A stretch of 32,994 bases of DNA, from positions 1-32,994 of the forward strand of contig CANQTH010000028.1 of NCBI GenBank assembly GCA_947626795.1, given 5' to 3'. The translations under genes and the position numbers were made by a program. The DNA is from an uncultured Lachnospiraceae bacterium. Its GTDB lineage: Bacteria; Bacillota; Clostridia; Lachnospirales; Lachnospiraceae. The notes under the pieces are model-generated. The model saw nothing but the letters and a program-made list of their open reading frames with translations. It had not been told where the DNA came from and did no database searches. Positions 1 to 7,163 of the stretch are shown one piece after another (positions within the stretch are counted from its first letter, which is position 1; each line of letters opens with the position of its first letter).

Positions 1-63
1 GCCGAAGGCAAACTTTTAATGAGCCGGATTCCGTAACTGTGAGGCCGAAGGCTGAACGGTTAC
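1..63 (+). repeat. Dispersed GTAAC element, copy A (right part, cut by window edge)
   Basis: Right-hand part of the dispersed intergenic element described at 18895-19040. It shows the second half of the inner hairpin (GCCGAAGGCAAA), the closing arm GAGCCGGATT at 21-30, and a right terminal repeat ending GGCTGAACGGTTAC at 50-63, with one mismatch to the best copy. It abuts the 3' end of the minus-strand LytTR gene. The left half lies outside the window. Confidence 0.85.
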
Positions 64-73
64 GCTTTTTTTC

Positions 74-901
74 TCACGGATCGCTTTCCGCCTTCTCTGT
101 GTTCTCATATAAGAGCTGCTTTTTGAGCTGTGTGTATTTCTTCTCCGGAAGGGGAAGCTCCGTCCCGTCGGCTAGCGTCACCGTGAAGCGGCGGACGTTC
201 GACACATGGGCGGGGTTGACCAGGTATCCGGAGTGGATGCGCACGAAAAGCCCGGGATTTTCCTCCTCAAACCGCGAGATCTTCTTATTAATGGTGATGA
301 CGTCATTTTCCATATAGATCTGCAGCTTGGCGGCCCGCTTGACTGTCGCGGCATATAAGATGTGGGACGCCGCGATCCGATGCACGCACCCGTCCGCCGC
401 CTTTACGGTCACGTACCGTTCCGATCTTGAGACGACGCTCGTCGCCGCGAACATCTTTTCCAGGTGGACGGGGTAAATGGTGTCCAGATCGTCGTAGGGC
501 CATGCGTTGCTGATGTGCAGGCTGATGATCTGGGGCTGGTATTTTGACCCGTCGTCCGTCCGCGTCCGCTTCTCGCACCAGGTGTAATGCAGGCGCTGGT
601 CATGCACGTCCGTGTTGCCGCTGGGGTAGTGCGTGTAGATGTCGTAGTGAAGCACGACTTCCTTCACGCGGTTGTGCGGGGAAATGCACAAGACTTTGAT
701 GTCGCCCATCGTGAACGTGAGGTTGTGCTGTTCCTGCGCGTAAGCCAGCATCAGGTTCTTTTTGCCATGGATCTGCTGCCCCCTGGCCGGGCCGATCCAT
801 AACACGTCTTCGCTGATATGCTCAAAGAAAGGCACCAGGTTGTTCTTGTAATATTCCGTTATGATATAGATCGAAAGCTTGATGATGTCGTCTTTTTTCA
901 T
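74..901 (-). CDS. LytTR-family transcriptional regulator with NTF2/SnoaL-like N-terminal domain
   Basis: Predicted cytoplasmic DNA-binding regulator of 275 aa. Residues 1 to about 130 look like a SnoaL/NTF2-like fold (WIGPARGQQIHGKKNL, then beta-rich segments). Residues about 165-262 form a LytTR DNA-binding domain, with the typical RIHSGYLVNPAHVSNV region and a C-terminal LPLPEKKYTQLKK stretch. There is no receiver domain, so this is not a classical LytR response regulator; the N-terminal pocket could bind a ligand (inference). I chose the ATG at 901 because a GGAG lies 5 nt upstream of it, whereas the longer frame up to 982 runs back toward the 80-bp repeats and has no domain support. The gene is divergent from the dCache kinase gene, which suggests a functional pairing, but the sequence does not prove it. 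The family call is solid; the effector and targets are unknown. Confidence 0.85.
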   Translation of the reverse strand: MKKDDIIKLSIYIITEYYKNNLVPFFEHISEDVLWIGPARGQQIHGKKNLMLAYAQEQHNLTFTMGDIKVLCISPHNRVKEVVLHYDIYTHYPSGNTDVHDQRLHYTWCEKRTRTDDGSKYQPQIISLHISNAWPYDDLDTIYPVHLEKMFAATSVVSRSERYVTVKAADGCVHRIAASHILYAATVKRAAKLQIYMENDVITINKKISRFEEENPGLFVRIHSGYLVNPAHVSNVRRFTVTLADGTELPLPEKKYTQLKKQLLYENTEKAESDP

Positions 902-960
902 GATGTCTCCATGTCTGCATAGCGTCTGCCTTTTACACCCCATATCTGCTCCGCAGATAC

Positions 961-1120
961 GGTATGTGGAGCAGGATGCCACTCCGCTTGCGCTCCGGGC
1001 GGTATAATGTCTGTCGACATTATACCATCTGCTCCGCAGAGGTATGTGGCGCAGGATGCCACTCCGCTTGCGCTCCGGGCGGTATAATGTCTGTCGACAT
1101 TATACCATCTGCTCCGCAGA
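961..1120. repeat. Two tandem 80-bp units with hairpins
   Basis: 961-1040 and 1041-1120 are direct repeats that I see differing at one base (A at 970, C at 1050). Each contains an 11-bp perfect stem, GGTATAATGTC / GACATTATACC, with a TGTC loop (1001-1026 and 1081-1106). A related short palindrome, ATCTGC-TCC-GCAGAT, lies just outside at 944-958. The array fills most of the gap between the divergent LytTR gene and kinase gene. Confidence 0.9.
1019..1027 (-). promoter_or_regulatory. Possible extended -10 (TGGTATAAT) toward the LytTR gene
   Basis: On the minus strand the hairpin reads TGGTATAAT, an extended -10 motif, and the second repeat unit carries another copy at 1099-1107. No good -35 hexamer is visible at the right spacing. 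The TATAAT is also part of a palindrome, so this is only a candidate promoter for the minus-strand regulator. Confidence 0.3.
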
Positions 1121-1134
1121 GGTAGAGGTGGGAG

Positions 1135-1797
1135 ATGCAGTTACAAAAATTAAGCTATAATGTCAATCGCAGGGCCAATCGGTCGGTGCGCAGGATCATC
1201 ATGGGATTGTGCGCTTTCGCGGGCCTGGTCGTCCTGGGGATCATCTTGTTTTATACAGTCAGGAATAACAGCGAAAGGGTGCAGCTCTACAGCTCGCAGA
1301 TCGACAGCAGGATGATGCAGAAGCTGGCGCTGGTCGACGCGGTCGCGACGGGCGCCCCGGTCGGCGCGGAAGCGGAGGATTATTACGAATATGTGGATGC
1401 GATGATGGGATTGTATGACGACGTGTCGGCGGTCTATGTCTGCGTGGAAGAGGACGGAGTGATCTACCAGGACGGGATCATGACTTATATGTCGGGCGGC
1501 TGGACGCCGGACGCGGATTTCCTGGTGACGGAGCGTGCCTGGTATTCCGGGGCGGAAGCCATGGAGGGCGTGTACGTGTCCGAGCCGTATGCGGATGAGG
1601 TGACAGGGAACATCTGCGTCACGCTTTCCAAGTCGATCGTCCGCGGCGGCGACGTCGTAGGCGTCGCCGGGCTGGATATGTACATGGACGATCTGGTGAC
1701 GCGGGGATCGCGTTCCATATCAATGCGGAGAAGAGCATCCCGGCGCAGATGTACGGCGACGAGGTGCGCATCAAGCAGATCCTGGTCAACCTGTTGA
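1135..1797 (+). pseudogene. Hybrid sensor kinase, N-terminal fragment (TM segment plus dCache ectodomain)
   Basis: Start of a membrane sensor kinase. A basic N-terminus is followed by a hydrophobic segment at about residues 22-42 (IIMGLCAFAGLVVLGIILF). An extracytoplasmic dCache-like domain follows, with conserved-looking GIMTYMSGGW, YVSEPYADEVTGN and GLDMYMDDLV motifs. The start ATG has AGGTGGG just upstream. Sensible sequence stops at about 1699; the remaining 32 residues (RGSRSISMRRRAS and on) are out-of-frame translation of the kinase ATPase region. The second membrane helix, the linker and the HisKA domain with the phosphoacceptor histidine are missing. The simplest reading is an internal deletion that also changed the frame. 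If expressed, the product would be an anchored, truncated sensor with no catalytic output. Confidence 0.8.
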
Positions 1798-3494
1798 ACA
1801 ACGCAGTCAAGTATACGCCGGAAGGCTCCGTCACGCTCTCGATCCAGCTCCAGAAAAAAGAGGGCGACGACGTGCGGATCGCTTATTCCGTCGCGGATAC
1901 CGGGATCGGGATCAAGAAAGAGAGCATCCCGTACCTGTTCAGCGCGTTCAAGCGCGTCGACGAGGAGAAAAACCGCTATATCGAGGGCAGCGGCCTGGGG
2001 CTTTCCATCGTGAAGCAGCTTGTAACGCTGATGGGCGGCGACATCGAGGTGAACAGCGTGTATACCAAAGGCTCGACGTTCGTGGTGATGCTGCCGCAGA
2101 AGGCGGTCGGCGAGGAACAGGTCGGGGAGCTGGATCTGGAGGCGCGCCATACCCTGCGGAAGCGGAAGCATTACCGATCCGTGTTCGAGGCGCCCAAGGC
2201 GCGCGTCCTGGTCGTGGACGACAACGACGCCAACCTGATGGTGGCGAAGAAGCTTTTGCAGGATACGAAAGTCCAGGTGGATACCGCGTCCAGCGGGCAG
2301 GAATGCTTAAAACTTGCGCTGCAGGCGCGGTATGAGGCGATCTTCATGGACCACCTCATGCCCGTGATGGACGGGGTCGAGTGCCTGCATCAGATCCGCA
2401 GCCAGGAAGGCGGCTTAAACAGCGCGACCCCGATCGTCGCCCTCACGGCGAACGCCGACGCGGAAAACCGGGCGATGTACAAGCGGGAGGGCTTCGACGG
2501 CTACCTGCTCAAGCCGGTCAACGGCAGCCAGCTTGAGATGGAGCTGCTGCGCTGCCTGCCGCGCGAGCTTGTCAAGATCACAAACGCGCAGGGCGGCGAC
2601 GGCGCGGAGGCCGGCCCGGTCTTAGGGCATGCGAAAAAGCAGCCGCTTTTGATCACGACGGACAGCGTGAGCGACTTGCCCGCGCATCTTGCCAGGAAGT
2701 ATCAGATCGCGGTGCAGCCGTACCGGGTGATGACCGAGCGCGGCGAGTTTTGGGACGGCGAGGAGATCGAGACGGACGGCGTCCTGGAATATCTGATGCA
2801 GAGTGAGAGGAGCGTGCGTTCGGAAGCGCCGGAAGCGGCGGACTACGAGGCCTTTTTTGCGGAGCAGCTCACGAAGGCGCAGCAGATCATCCATATCAGC
2901 ATGGCGAAGGGCGCCAGCAAGGGCTACGCGAACGCGCTGGAAGCGGCGGGGGCTTTTGGCAACGTAACGGTGGTGGATTCCGGGCATCTGTCCAGCGGGA
3001 TGGGCCTGATCGTTCTGTACGCCGCGCAGGCGGCAGCCGCCGGGATGTCGGCGGACGACGTCCTGCGTAAGATCGAGGACATGAAGGGGCGGACGAGGAC
3101 CAGCTTTGTCGTGGAAAGCACGGAATACCTGGCGAGGTCGGGCCGGATGCCGGCCAAGATCCATGCGATATGCGAGACTTGCATGCTCCATCCGGTCATC
3201 GTCCTGCGGAAAAGCAGTATGACGGTGGGCGCGATCCACATGGGCATGCGCAAGAGCGTCTGGAAAAAATACATCCGTTCCGCGCTAAGGTCGCCCGGCC
3301 GCATCGATTTGCGGATGCTGTTTATCACCTATGCCGGGCTGCGTCCCGGGGAGCTGGACGAGATCGCGGAGCAGGTGCGGGAATATGCGCCGTTTGAGGA
3401 AGTGATCTATCAGAAGGCGTCCCCGGCGATCTCGACGAACTGCGGGCCAGGGACATTCGGGCTGCTGTTTTTGGAAAAAGAGAGGGGCATTTAA
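1749..3494 (+). CDS. Kinase ATPase domain - receiver domain - DegV domain fusion (C-terminal part of a disrupted hybrid kinase)
   Basis: An open frame of 581 aa with three modules. Residues 1 to about 115 are a histidine-kinase ATPase: N box NLLNNAVKYTPEG, G1 box VADTGIGI, F box LFSAF, G2 box GSGLGLSIV. Residues about 152-270 are a receiver with acidic pocket VVDDND, phosphoacceptor Asp201 in FMDHLMPVMDG, ALTANA, and Lys255. Residues about 298-578 are a full-length DegV fatty-acid-binding domain (TTDSVSDLPAH, VVDSGHLSSGMG, ARSGRMPAK, STNCGPGTFGLLF). Kinase-like sequence in this frame begins upstream of the ATG, at about 1698 (DAGIAFHINAEKSIPAQ). The ATG at 1749 has no Shine-Dalgarno at useful spacing (GGAG ends 18 nt away), so it is probably not a true start. 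Upstream the frame joins out of phase with the dCache fragment at 1135. Translation of this part is uncertain unless through a weak internal start or frameshifting. Confidence 0.8.
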   Translation: MYGDEVRIKQILVNLLNNAVKYTPEGSVTLSIQLQKKEGDDVRIAYSVADTGIGIKKESIPYLFSAFKRVDEEKNRYIEGSGLGLSIVKQLVTLMGGDIEVNSVYTKGSTFVVMLPQKAVGEEQVGELDLEARHTLRKRKHYRSVFEAPKARVLVVDDNDANLMVAKKLLQDTKVQVDTASSGQECLKLALQARYEAIFMDHLMPVMDGVECLHQIRSQEGGLNSATPIVALTANADAENRAMYKREGFDGYLLKPVNGSQLEMELLRCLPRELVKITNAQGGDGAEAGPVLGHAKKQPLLITTDSVSDLPAHLARKYQIAVQPYRVMTERGEFWDGEEIETDGVLEYLMQSERSVRSEAPEAADYEAFFAEQLTKAQQIIHISMAKGASKGYANALEAAGAFGNVTVVDSGHLSSGMGLIVLYAAQAAAAGMSADDVLRKIEDMKGRTRTSFVVESTEYLARSGRMPAKIHAICETCMLHPVIVLRKSSMTVGAIHMGMRKSVWKKYIRSALRSPGRIDLRMLFITYAGLRPGELDEIAEQVREYAPFEEVIYQKASPAISTNCGPGTFGLLFLEKERGI

Positions 3495-3502
3495 CCAACC
3501 GG

Positions 3503-3528
3503 AAGCATCCACTTTACAGTGGATGCTT
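3503..3528 (+). terminator. Hairpin after the DegV fusion gene, possible terminator
   Basis: A 10-bp perfect stem AAGCATCCAC / GTGGATGCTT with a TTTACA loop lies 8 nt after the stop codon. The downstream T-run is weak (TCGTAATAGTTT), so intrinsic termination is plausible but not certain. Confidence 0.5.
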
Positions 3529-3530
3529 TC

Positions 3531-3669
3531 GTAATAGTTTGGCCCAGGACTTTGCACTTGCTGCAAAGTCCGTAAGAACGTGTAAATTTTGCCGGGTGGG
3601 AATCCGGCTCTTTGCCGAAGGCAAATTTGGAATGAGCCGGATTCCGTAACTGTGAGGCCGAACTGTTAC
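3531..3669 (+). repeat. Dispersed GTAAC element, copy B (full length)
   Basis: Begins GTAATAGTTTGGCCC (variant left end) and ends AACTGTTAC. Stem 1 is GGACTTTGCA-CTTGC-TGCAAAGTCC at 3547-3571. Stem 2, AATCCGGCTC (3601-3610) with GAGCCGGATT (3634-3643), encloses an inner TTTGCC-GAA-GGCAAA hairpin. The right end lost the AGGCTG part of the terminal repeat. The copy lies between the DegV fusion gene and the hisS promoter. Confidence 0.9.
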
Positions 3670-3697
3670 ACGGCGCTTTGTTGTTCCGAGGAAACGC

Positions 3698-3726
3698 TTG
3701 ACAATCCGGGAAGTGAAAAATATAAT
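3698..3726 (+). promoter_or_regulatory. Sigma-70-type promoter for hisS
   Basis: TTGACA at 3698-3703 and TATAAT at 3721-3726, 17-bp spacer: a perfect consensus match. Expected transcription start is near 3733, giving a leader of about 85 nt before hisS. The leader is too short for a T-box and none is visible. Confidence 0.9.
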
Positions 3727-3816
3727 GACAGGTAGGTATTGCGCGGGCGCGCTTATGGGAGAACGGCGTTTGGCAGCGCGGCGCAAAAGCCCGAACAGGA
3801 CAGGGAGGAAGCGGAA

Positions 3817-5076
3817 ATGGCATTAGCAAAGAAGCCGGTCAACGGCATGAAGGACATCCTGCCGGAGGAAATGCAGGTGCGGGATTACGTGATGGGCGTC
3901 ATCAAGGAGACGTATCGGAGCTATGGGTTCACGCCCATTGAGACGCCGTGCATGGAGAATATCGCGAACTTGAGCAGTAAGCAGGGCGGGGAGAATGAGA
4001 AGCTGATCTTCAAGGTGCTAAAGCGCGGGGAGAAGCTGGATCTGGCGTCGGCGAAGGAAGAGAGCGACGTCGTGGACTACGGGATGCGCTATGACCTGAC
4101 GGTGCCGCTGGCGCGGTTCTATGCGAACCATTCCAACGACCTGCCGTCGCCGTTCAAGGCGCTGCAGATGGGGAACGTATGGAGGGCCGACCGCCCGCAG
4201 CGCGGCCGTTACCGCCAGTTCATGCAGTGCGATATCGACATCCTGGGCGAGCCGGGCAACTTAGCGGAGATCGAGCTGATCCTGGCGACGACGGCGACCA
4301 TTGGCAAGCTGGGCTTTCGCGGGTTCCAGATCCGGATCAACGAGCGCAGGATCCTAAAGGCGATGGCGGCTTACAGCGGTTTTTCGGAGGAAGAGTTCGA
4401 TACGGTATTCATCATTTTGGACAAGATGGACAAGATCGGCTTAGACGGGGTGGAAGAAGAGCTTGGCAAAAGCGGCTTCCCTGACGGGGCCATCAGGAAA
4501 TACTTAGGGCTGTTCCGGGGGCTGGAAGGAAAAACGGAGGTTCCGGAGTGCCTGCTTTATCTTGAAGAGGAACTGGGGGATTTCCTGGACGCGGAGGCGG
4601 CGGCAAGCCTAAAGGAGATCGCGGAGAGCGTCAACGCCGCGAAGCAGGCGGAATTTGACCTCGTGTTCGACCCGACGCTGGTGCGTGGGATGTCGTATTA
4701 TACCGGGACGATCTTTGAGATCGCGATGCCGGAGTTCGGCGGGAGCTGCGGGGGCGGAGGCCGCTACGACCAGATGATCGGGAAATTTACCGGGAAGGAC
4801 GTCCCGGCCTGCGGGTTTTCAATCGGGTTTGAACGGATCGTCCTGCTCTTGATGGAGAACGGCTTCCAGGCGCCGGGGCAGCCGGAAAAGGCCGCTTATC
4901 TGATCGAGAAGAATTATCCGGGAGAGAAGCTCGCGCAGGTCATGCGGCAGGCGCAGGAAGAGCGGAACCGCGGGAAGCAGGTGCTGGTCGCCCGGATGAA
5001 CAAGAATAAGAAATTCCAGAAGGAAAAGCTGGCGGCGGAAGGCTATACGGAGATCCGGGAGTTTTTCGCGCGGTAG
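3817..5076 (+). CDS. hisS: Histidyl-tRNA synthetase
   Basis: Charges tRNA-His with histidine in the cytoplasm. The 419-aa product is a normal length for a bacterial class II HisRS. Visible signatures are class II motif 2 (ALQMGNVWRADRPQRGRYRQF), the histidine-specific LVRGMSYYTGTIFE segment, GGGGRYDQMIG, and motif 3 (GFSIGFERIVLLL). A C-terminal anticodon-binding region follows, ending EIREFFAR. I chose the ATG at 3817 (MALAKKPVNGMKDILPEE), preceded by GGGAGGAAG, over the in-frame upstream start at 3739, which gives a low-complexity extension. It is driven by the consensus promoter at 3698-3726 and followed 61 bp later by aspS, the usual Firmicutes pairing. No oddities in the protein. Confidence 0.96.
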   Translation: MALAKKPVNGMKDILPEEMQVRDYVMGVIKETYRSYGFTPIETPCMENIANLSSKQGGENEKLIFKVLKRGEKLDLASAKEESDVVDYGMRYDLTVPLARFYANHSNDLPSPFKALQMGNVWRADRPQRGRYRQFMQCDIDILGEPGNLAEIELILATTATIGKLGFRGFQIRINERRILKAMAAYSGFSEEEFDTVFIILDKMDKIGLDGVEEELGKSGFPDGAIRKYLGLFRGLEGKTEVPECLLYLEEELGDFLDAEAAASLKEIAESVNAAKQAEFDLVFDPTLVRGMSYYTGTIFEIAMPEFGGSCGGGGRYDQMIGKFTGKDVPACGFSIGFERIVLLLMENGFQAPGQPEKAAYLIEKNYPGEKLAQVMRQAQEERNRGKQVLVARMNKNKKFQKEKLAAEGYTEIREFFAR

Positions 5077-5137
5077 CGCAGGCCTGGCGGAAGGGAGCTT
5101 AAGGCCGTATGTTTAGGCATAGGAGGAAAAGTTAGTT

Positions 5138-6937
5138 ATGGCGGAATCAATGAAGGGGCTGCACAGGACGCACAGATGCACGGAGGTTTCCAATGCGGAG
5201 ATCGGAAAAGTTGTCACGGTCATGGGCTGGGTGCAGAAACGGAGGAATTTGGGGAGTTTGATCTTTGTGGACCTGCGGGACCGTTCGGGCCTTCTGCAGG
5301 TCGTGTTCGACGAGCCGAAGGTCGGGGCCGAGGGATTTGCAAAGGCAGGGACGCTGCGGAACGAGTTCGTGGTGGCCGTCACGGGGACGGTGGAGCGGCG
5401 GTCGGCCGCGGTCAATGAGAACTTAAAGACAGGGGAGATCGAGGTGATCGCGACAGGCTTGCGGGTGCTGTCCGAGTCCGAGACGCCGCCGTTCCCGATC
5501 GAGGAAAATTCCCTGACAAAGGAGGACGTCCGGCTGCGTTACCGCTATCTGGACTTGCGCAGGCCGGATCTGCAGCGCAACCTCATGATGAAGAGCAAAG
5601 TCGCGATGCTTCTGCGGAATTTTATGGAAAAGGAAGGCTTTTTGGAGATCGAGACGCCGATGCTCACGAAGTCCACGCCGGAGGGGGCGCGGGACTATCT
5701 CGTGCCAAGCCGCGTCCATCCGGGCAGCTTTTACGCGCTTCCACAGTCGCCGCAGCTCTTCAAGCAGCTTTTGATGTGCTCGGGCTATGACAGGTATTTC
5801 CAGATCGCGCGGTGCTTCCGGGATGAAGACCTGCGCGCGGACCGCCAGCCGGAGTTTACCCAGGCCGACATGGAACTGTCGTTCGTGGATGTGGACGATG
5901 TGATCGACGTCAACGAGCGTCTGCTGCAGTATGTGTTCCGGGAGGCGATCGGCGTGGAGATCCCGCTTCCCATCCCGCGCATGTCCTGGCAGGAGGCGAT
6001 GGACCGCTACGGCTCGGATAAGCCGGACACGCGTTTCGGAATGGAGCTTGTGGACGTGTCGGAAACAGTGGCTGGCTGCGGGTTTGGCGTGTTTGCCGGG
6101 GCGTTGGAGAACGGCGGCTCTGTGCGCGGGATCAATGCGGTCGGCCAGGGGGCGATGCCGCGCAAGAAGATCGACAAGCTCGTGGAATTCGCGAAAGGCT
6201 ACGGCGCGAAAGGGCTGGCGTATTTGGCGGTGAACGGGGACGGCACATATAAGTCCTCCTTCGCGAAATTCATGACGGAGGAAGAGCTGCGCGCCCTCGT
6301 GGAGAAGATGGGCGGCAAGCCGGGCGACCTGCTTTTGTTTGCGGCGGATCGGAATAAGGTGGTCTGGGACGTCCTGGGCGCGCTGCGCCTGGAGATCGCG
6401 AAGGAGCTGGGGCTTTTGGATCCGAATCAATATAATTTCTTATGGGTGACGGAGTTCCCGCTGCTGGAGTGGTCGGAAGAGGAGGGCCGCTTCATGGCGA
6501 TGCACCATCCGTTCACGATGCCGATGGAGGAGGACTGGGACAAGATTGATTCCGACCCGGGCGCCGTCCGCGCGAAGGCGTACGACATTGTCTTAAACGG
6601 CACGGAGCTGGGCGGAGGATCGGTCCGTATCCATCAGAACGACATCCAGGAAAAAATGTTCGAAGTGCTGGGCTTCACGAAGGAGCGCGCCCATGAGCAG
6701 TTCGGCTTTCTGCTGGACGCGTTCCGGTACGGCGTGCCGCCGCACGCAGGGCTGGCTTACGGGCTGGACCGCATGGTGATGCTGATGATGAAGTGCGGCT
6801 CCATCCGGGACGTCATCGCGTTCCCGAAGGTGAAGGACGCGTCCTGCCTGATGACGGACGCGCCGGGGACGGTGGAAGAGAAGCAGCTGGAGGAATTGGG
6901 CCTGCAGCTTCGGGAAGGGGCGGCGGACGCGCCGTAG
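5138..6937 (+). CDS. aspS: Aspartyl-tRNA synthetase
   Basis: Charges tRNA with aspartate (possibly also tRNA-Asn if the organism uses the amidotransferase route, which this window does not tell). The 599-aa length and layout are those of bacterial AspRS: an N-terminal OB-fold anticodon-binding domain (VTVMGWVQKRRNLGSLIFVDLRD), a class II catalytic core with motif 2 (CFRDEDLRADRQPEFTQ), an inserted GAD-type region at about residues 290-410, and motif 3 (GLAYGLDRMVMLMM). An AGGAGG lies upstream of the ATG. It is probably cotranscribed with hisS. The last 31 bases of the gene are duplicated downstream (see 6907-6942 and 6979-7014). Confidence 0.97.
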   Translation: MAESMKGLHRTHRCTEVSNAEIGKVVTVMGWVQKRRNLGSLIFVDLRDRSGLLQVVFDEPKVGAEGFAKAGTLRNEFVVAVTGTVERRSAAVNENLKTGEIEVIATGLRVLSESETPPFPIEENSLTKEDVRLRYRYLDLRRPDLQRNLMMKSKVAMLLRNFMEKEGFLEIETPMLTKSTPEGARDYLVPSRVHPGSFYALPQSPQLFKQLLMCSGYDRYFQIARCFRDEDLRADRQPEFTQADMELSFVDVDDVIDVNERLLQYVFREAIGVEIPLPIPRMSWQEAMDRYGSDKPDTRFGMELVDVSETVAGCGFGVFAGALENGGSVRGINAVGQGAMPRKKIDKLVEFAKGYGAKGLAYLAVNGDGTYKSSFAKFMTEEELRALVEKMGGKPGDLLLFAADRNKVVWDVLGALRLEIAKELGLLDPNQYNFLWVTEFPLLEWSEEEGRFMAMHHPFTMPMEEDWDKIDSDPGAVRAKAYDIVLNGTELGGGSVRIHQNDIQEKMFEVLGFTKERAHEQFGFLLDAFRYGVPPHAGLAYGLDRMVMLMMKCGSIRDVIAFPKVKDASCLMTDAPGTVEEKQLEELGLQLREGAADAP

Positions 6938-7014
6938 GCAAGCGGATGCCGTCCGCCCAAACGTAGAAGAGTTTAATCGCTTCGGGAAGGGGCGGCGGAC
7001 GCGCCGTAGGCAAG
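6907..7014 (+). repeat. 36-bp direct repeat of the aspS 3' end
   Basis: 6907-6942 (last codons of aspS, stop and 5 nt) is repeated at 6979-7014, separated by 36 bp of unrelated sequence. The copies look identical. The second encodes a decoy LREGAADAP-type tail and a TAG in non-coding DNA. Confidence 0.85.
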
Positions 7015-7057
7015 GGCCGGACTTCACGAAAGAAGGCGGAAGAAGAGGGTATTTTGA

Positions 7058-7100
7058 GTAACCGTTCAGCCTGGGGCTTTGCGCTTGCCAAAGTCTTGGG
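7058..7100 (+). repeat. Dispersed GTAAC element, copy H (left-end fragment)
   Basis: Left terminal repeat GTAACCGTTCAGCC followed by a degenerate stem 1 (GGGGCTTTGCGCTTGCCAAAGTC). The remainder of the element is missing. It lies between aspS and the TrpB-like gene. Confidence 0.7.
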
Positions 7101-7163
7101 TACGGAGATCCGGCCGGGGCTGGGCGGCTGCCATTTTTAAAATAATCATAAGGAGGCCATACC

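Noticed and set aside
1485-2171. 228-aa minus-strand frame over the kinase junction
   Set aside because: It spans the junction of two recognisable + strand domains and has no signature of its own.
3733-3816. T-box or other riboswitch ahead of hisS/aspS
   Set aside because: The leader is about 85 nt, with no specifier loop, T-box sequence or terminator.
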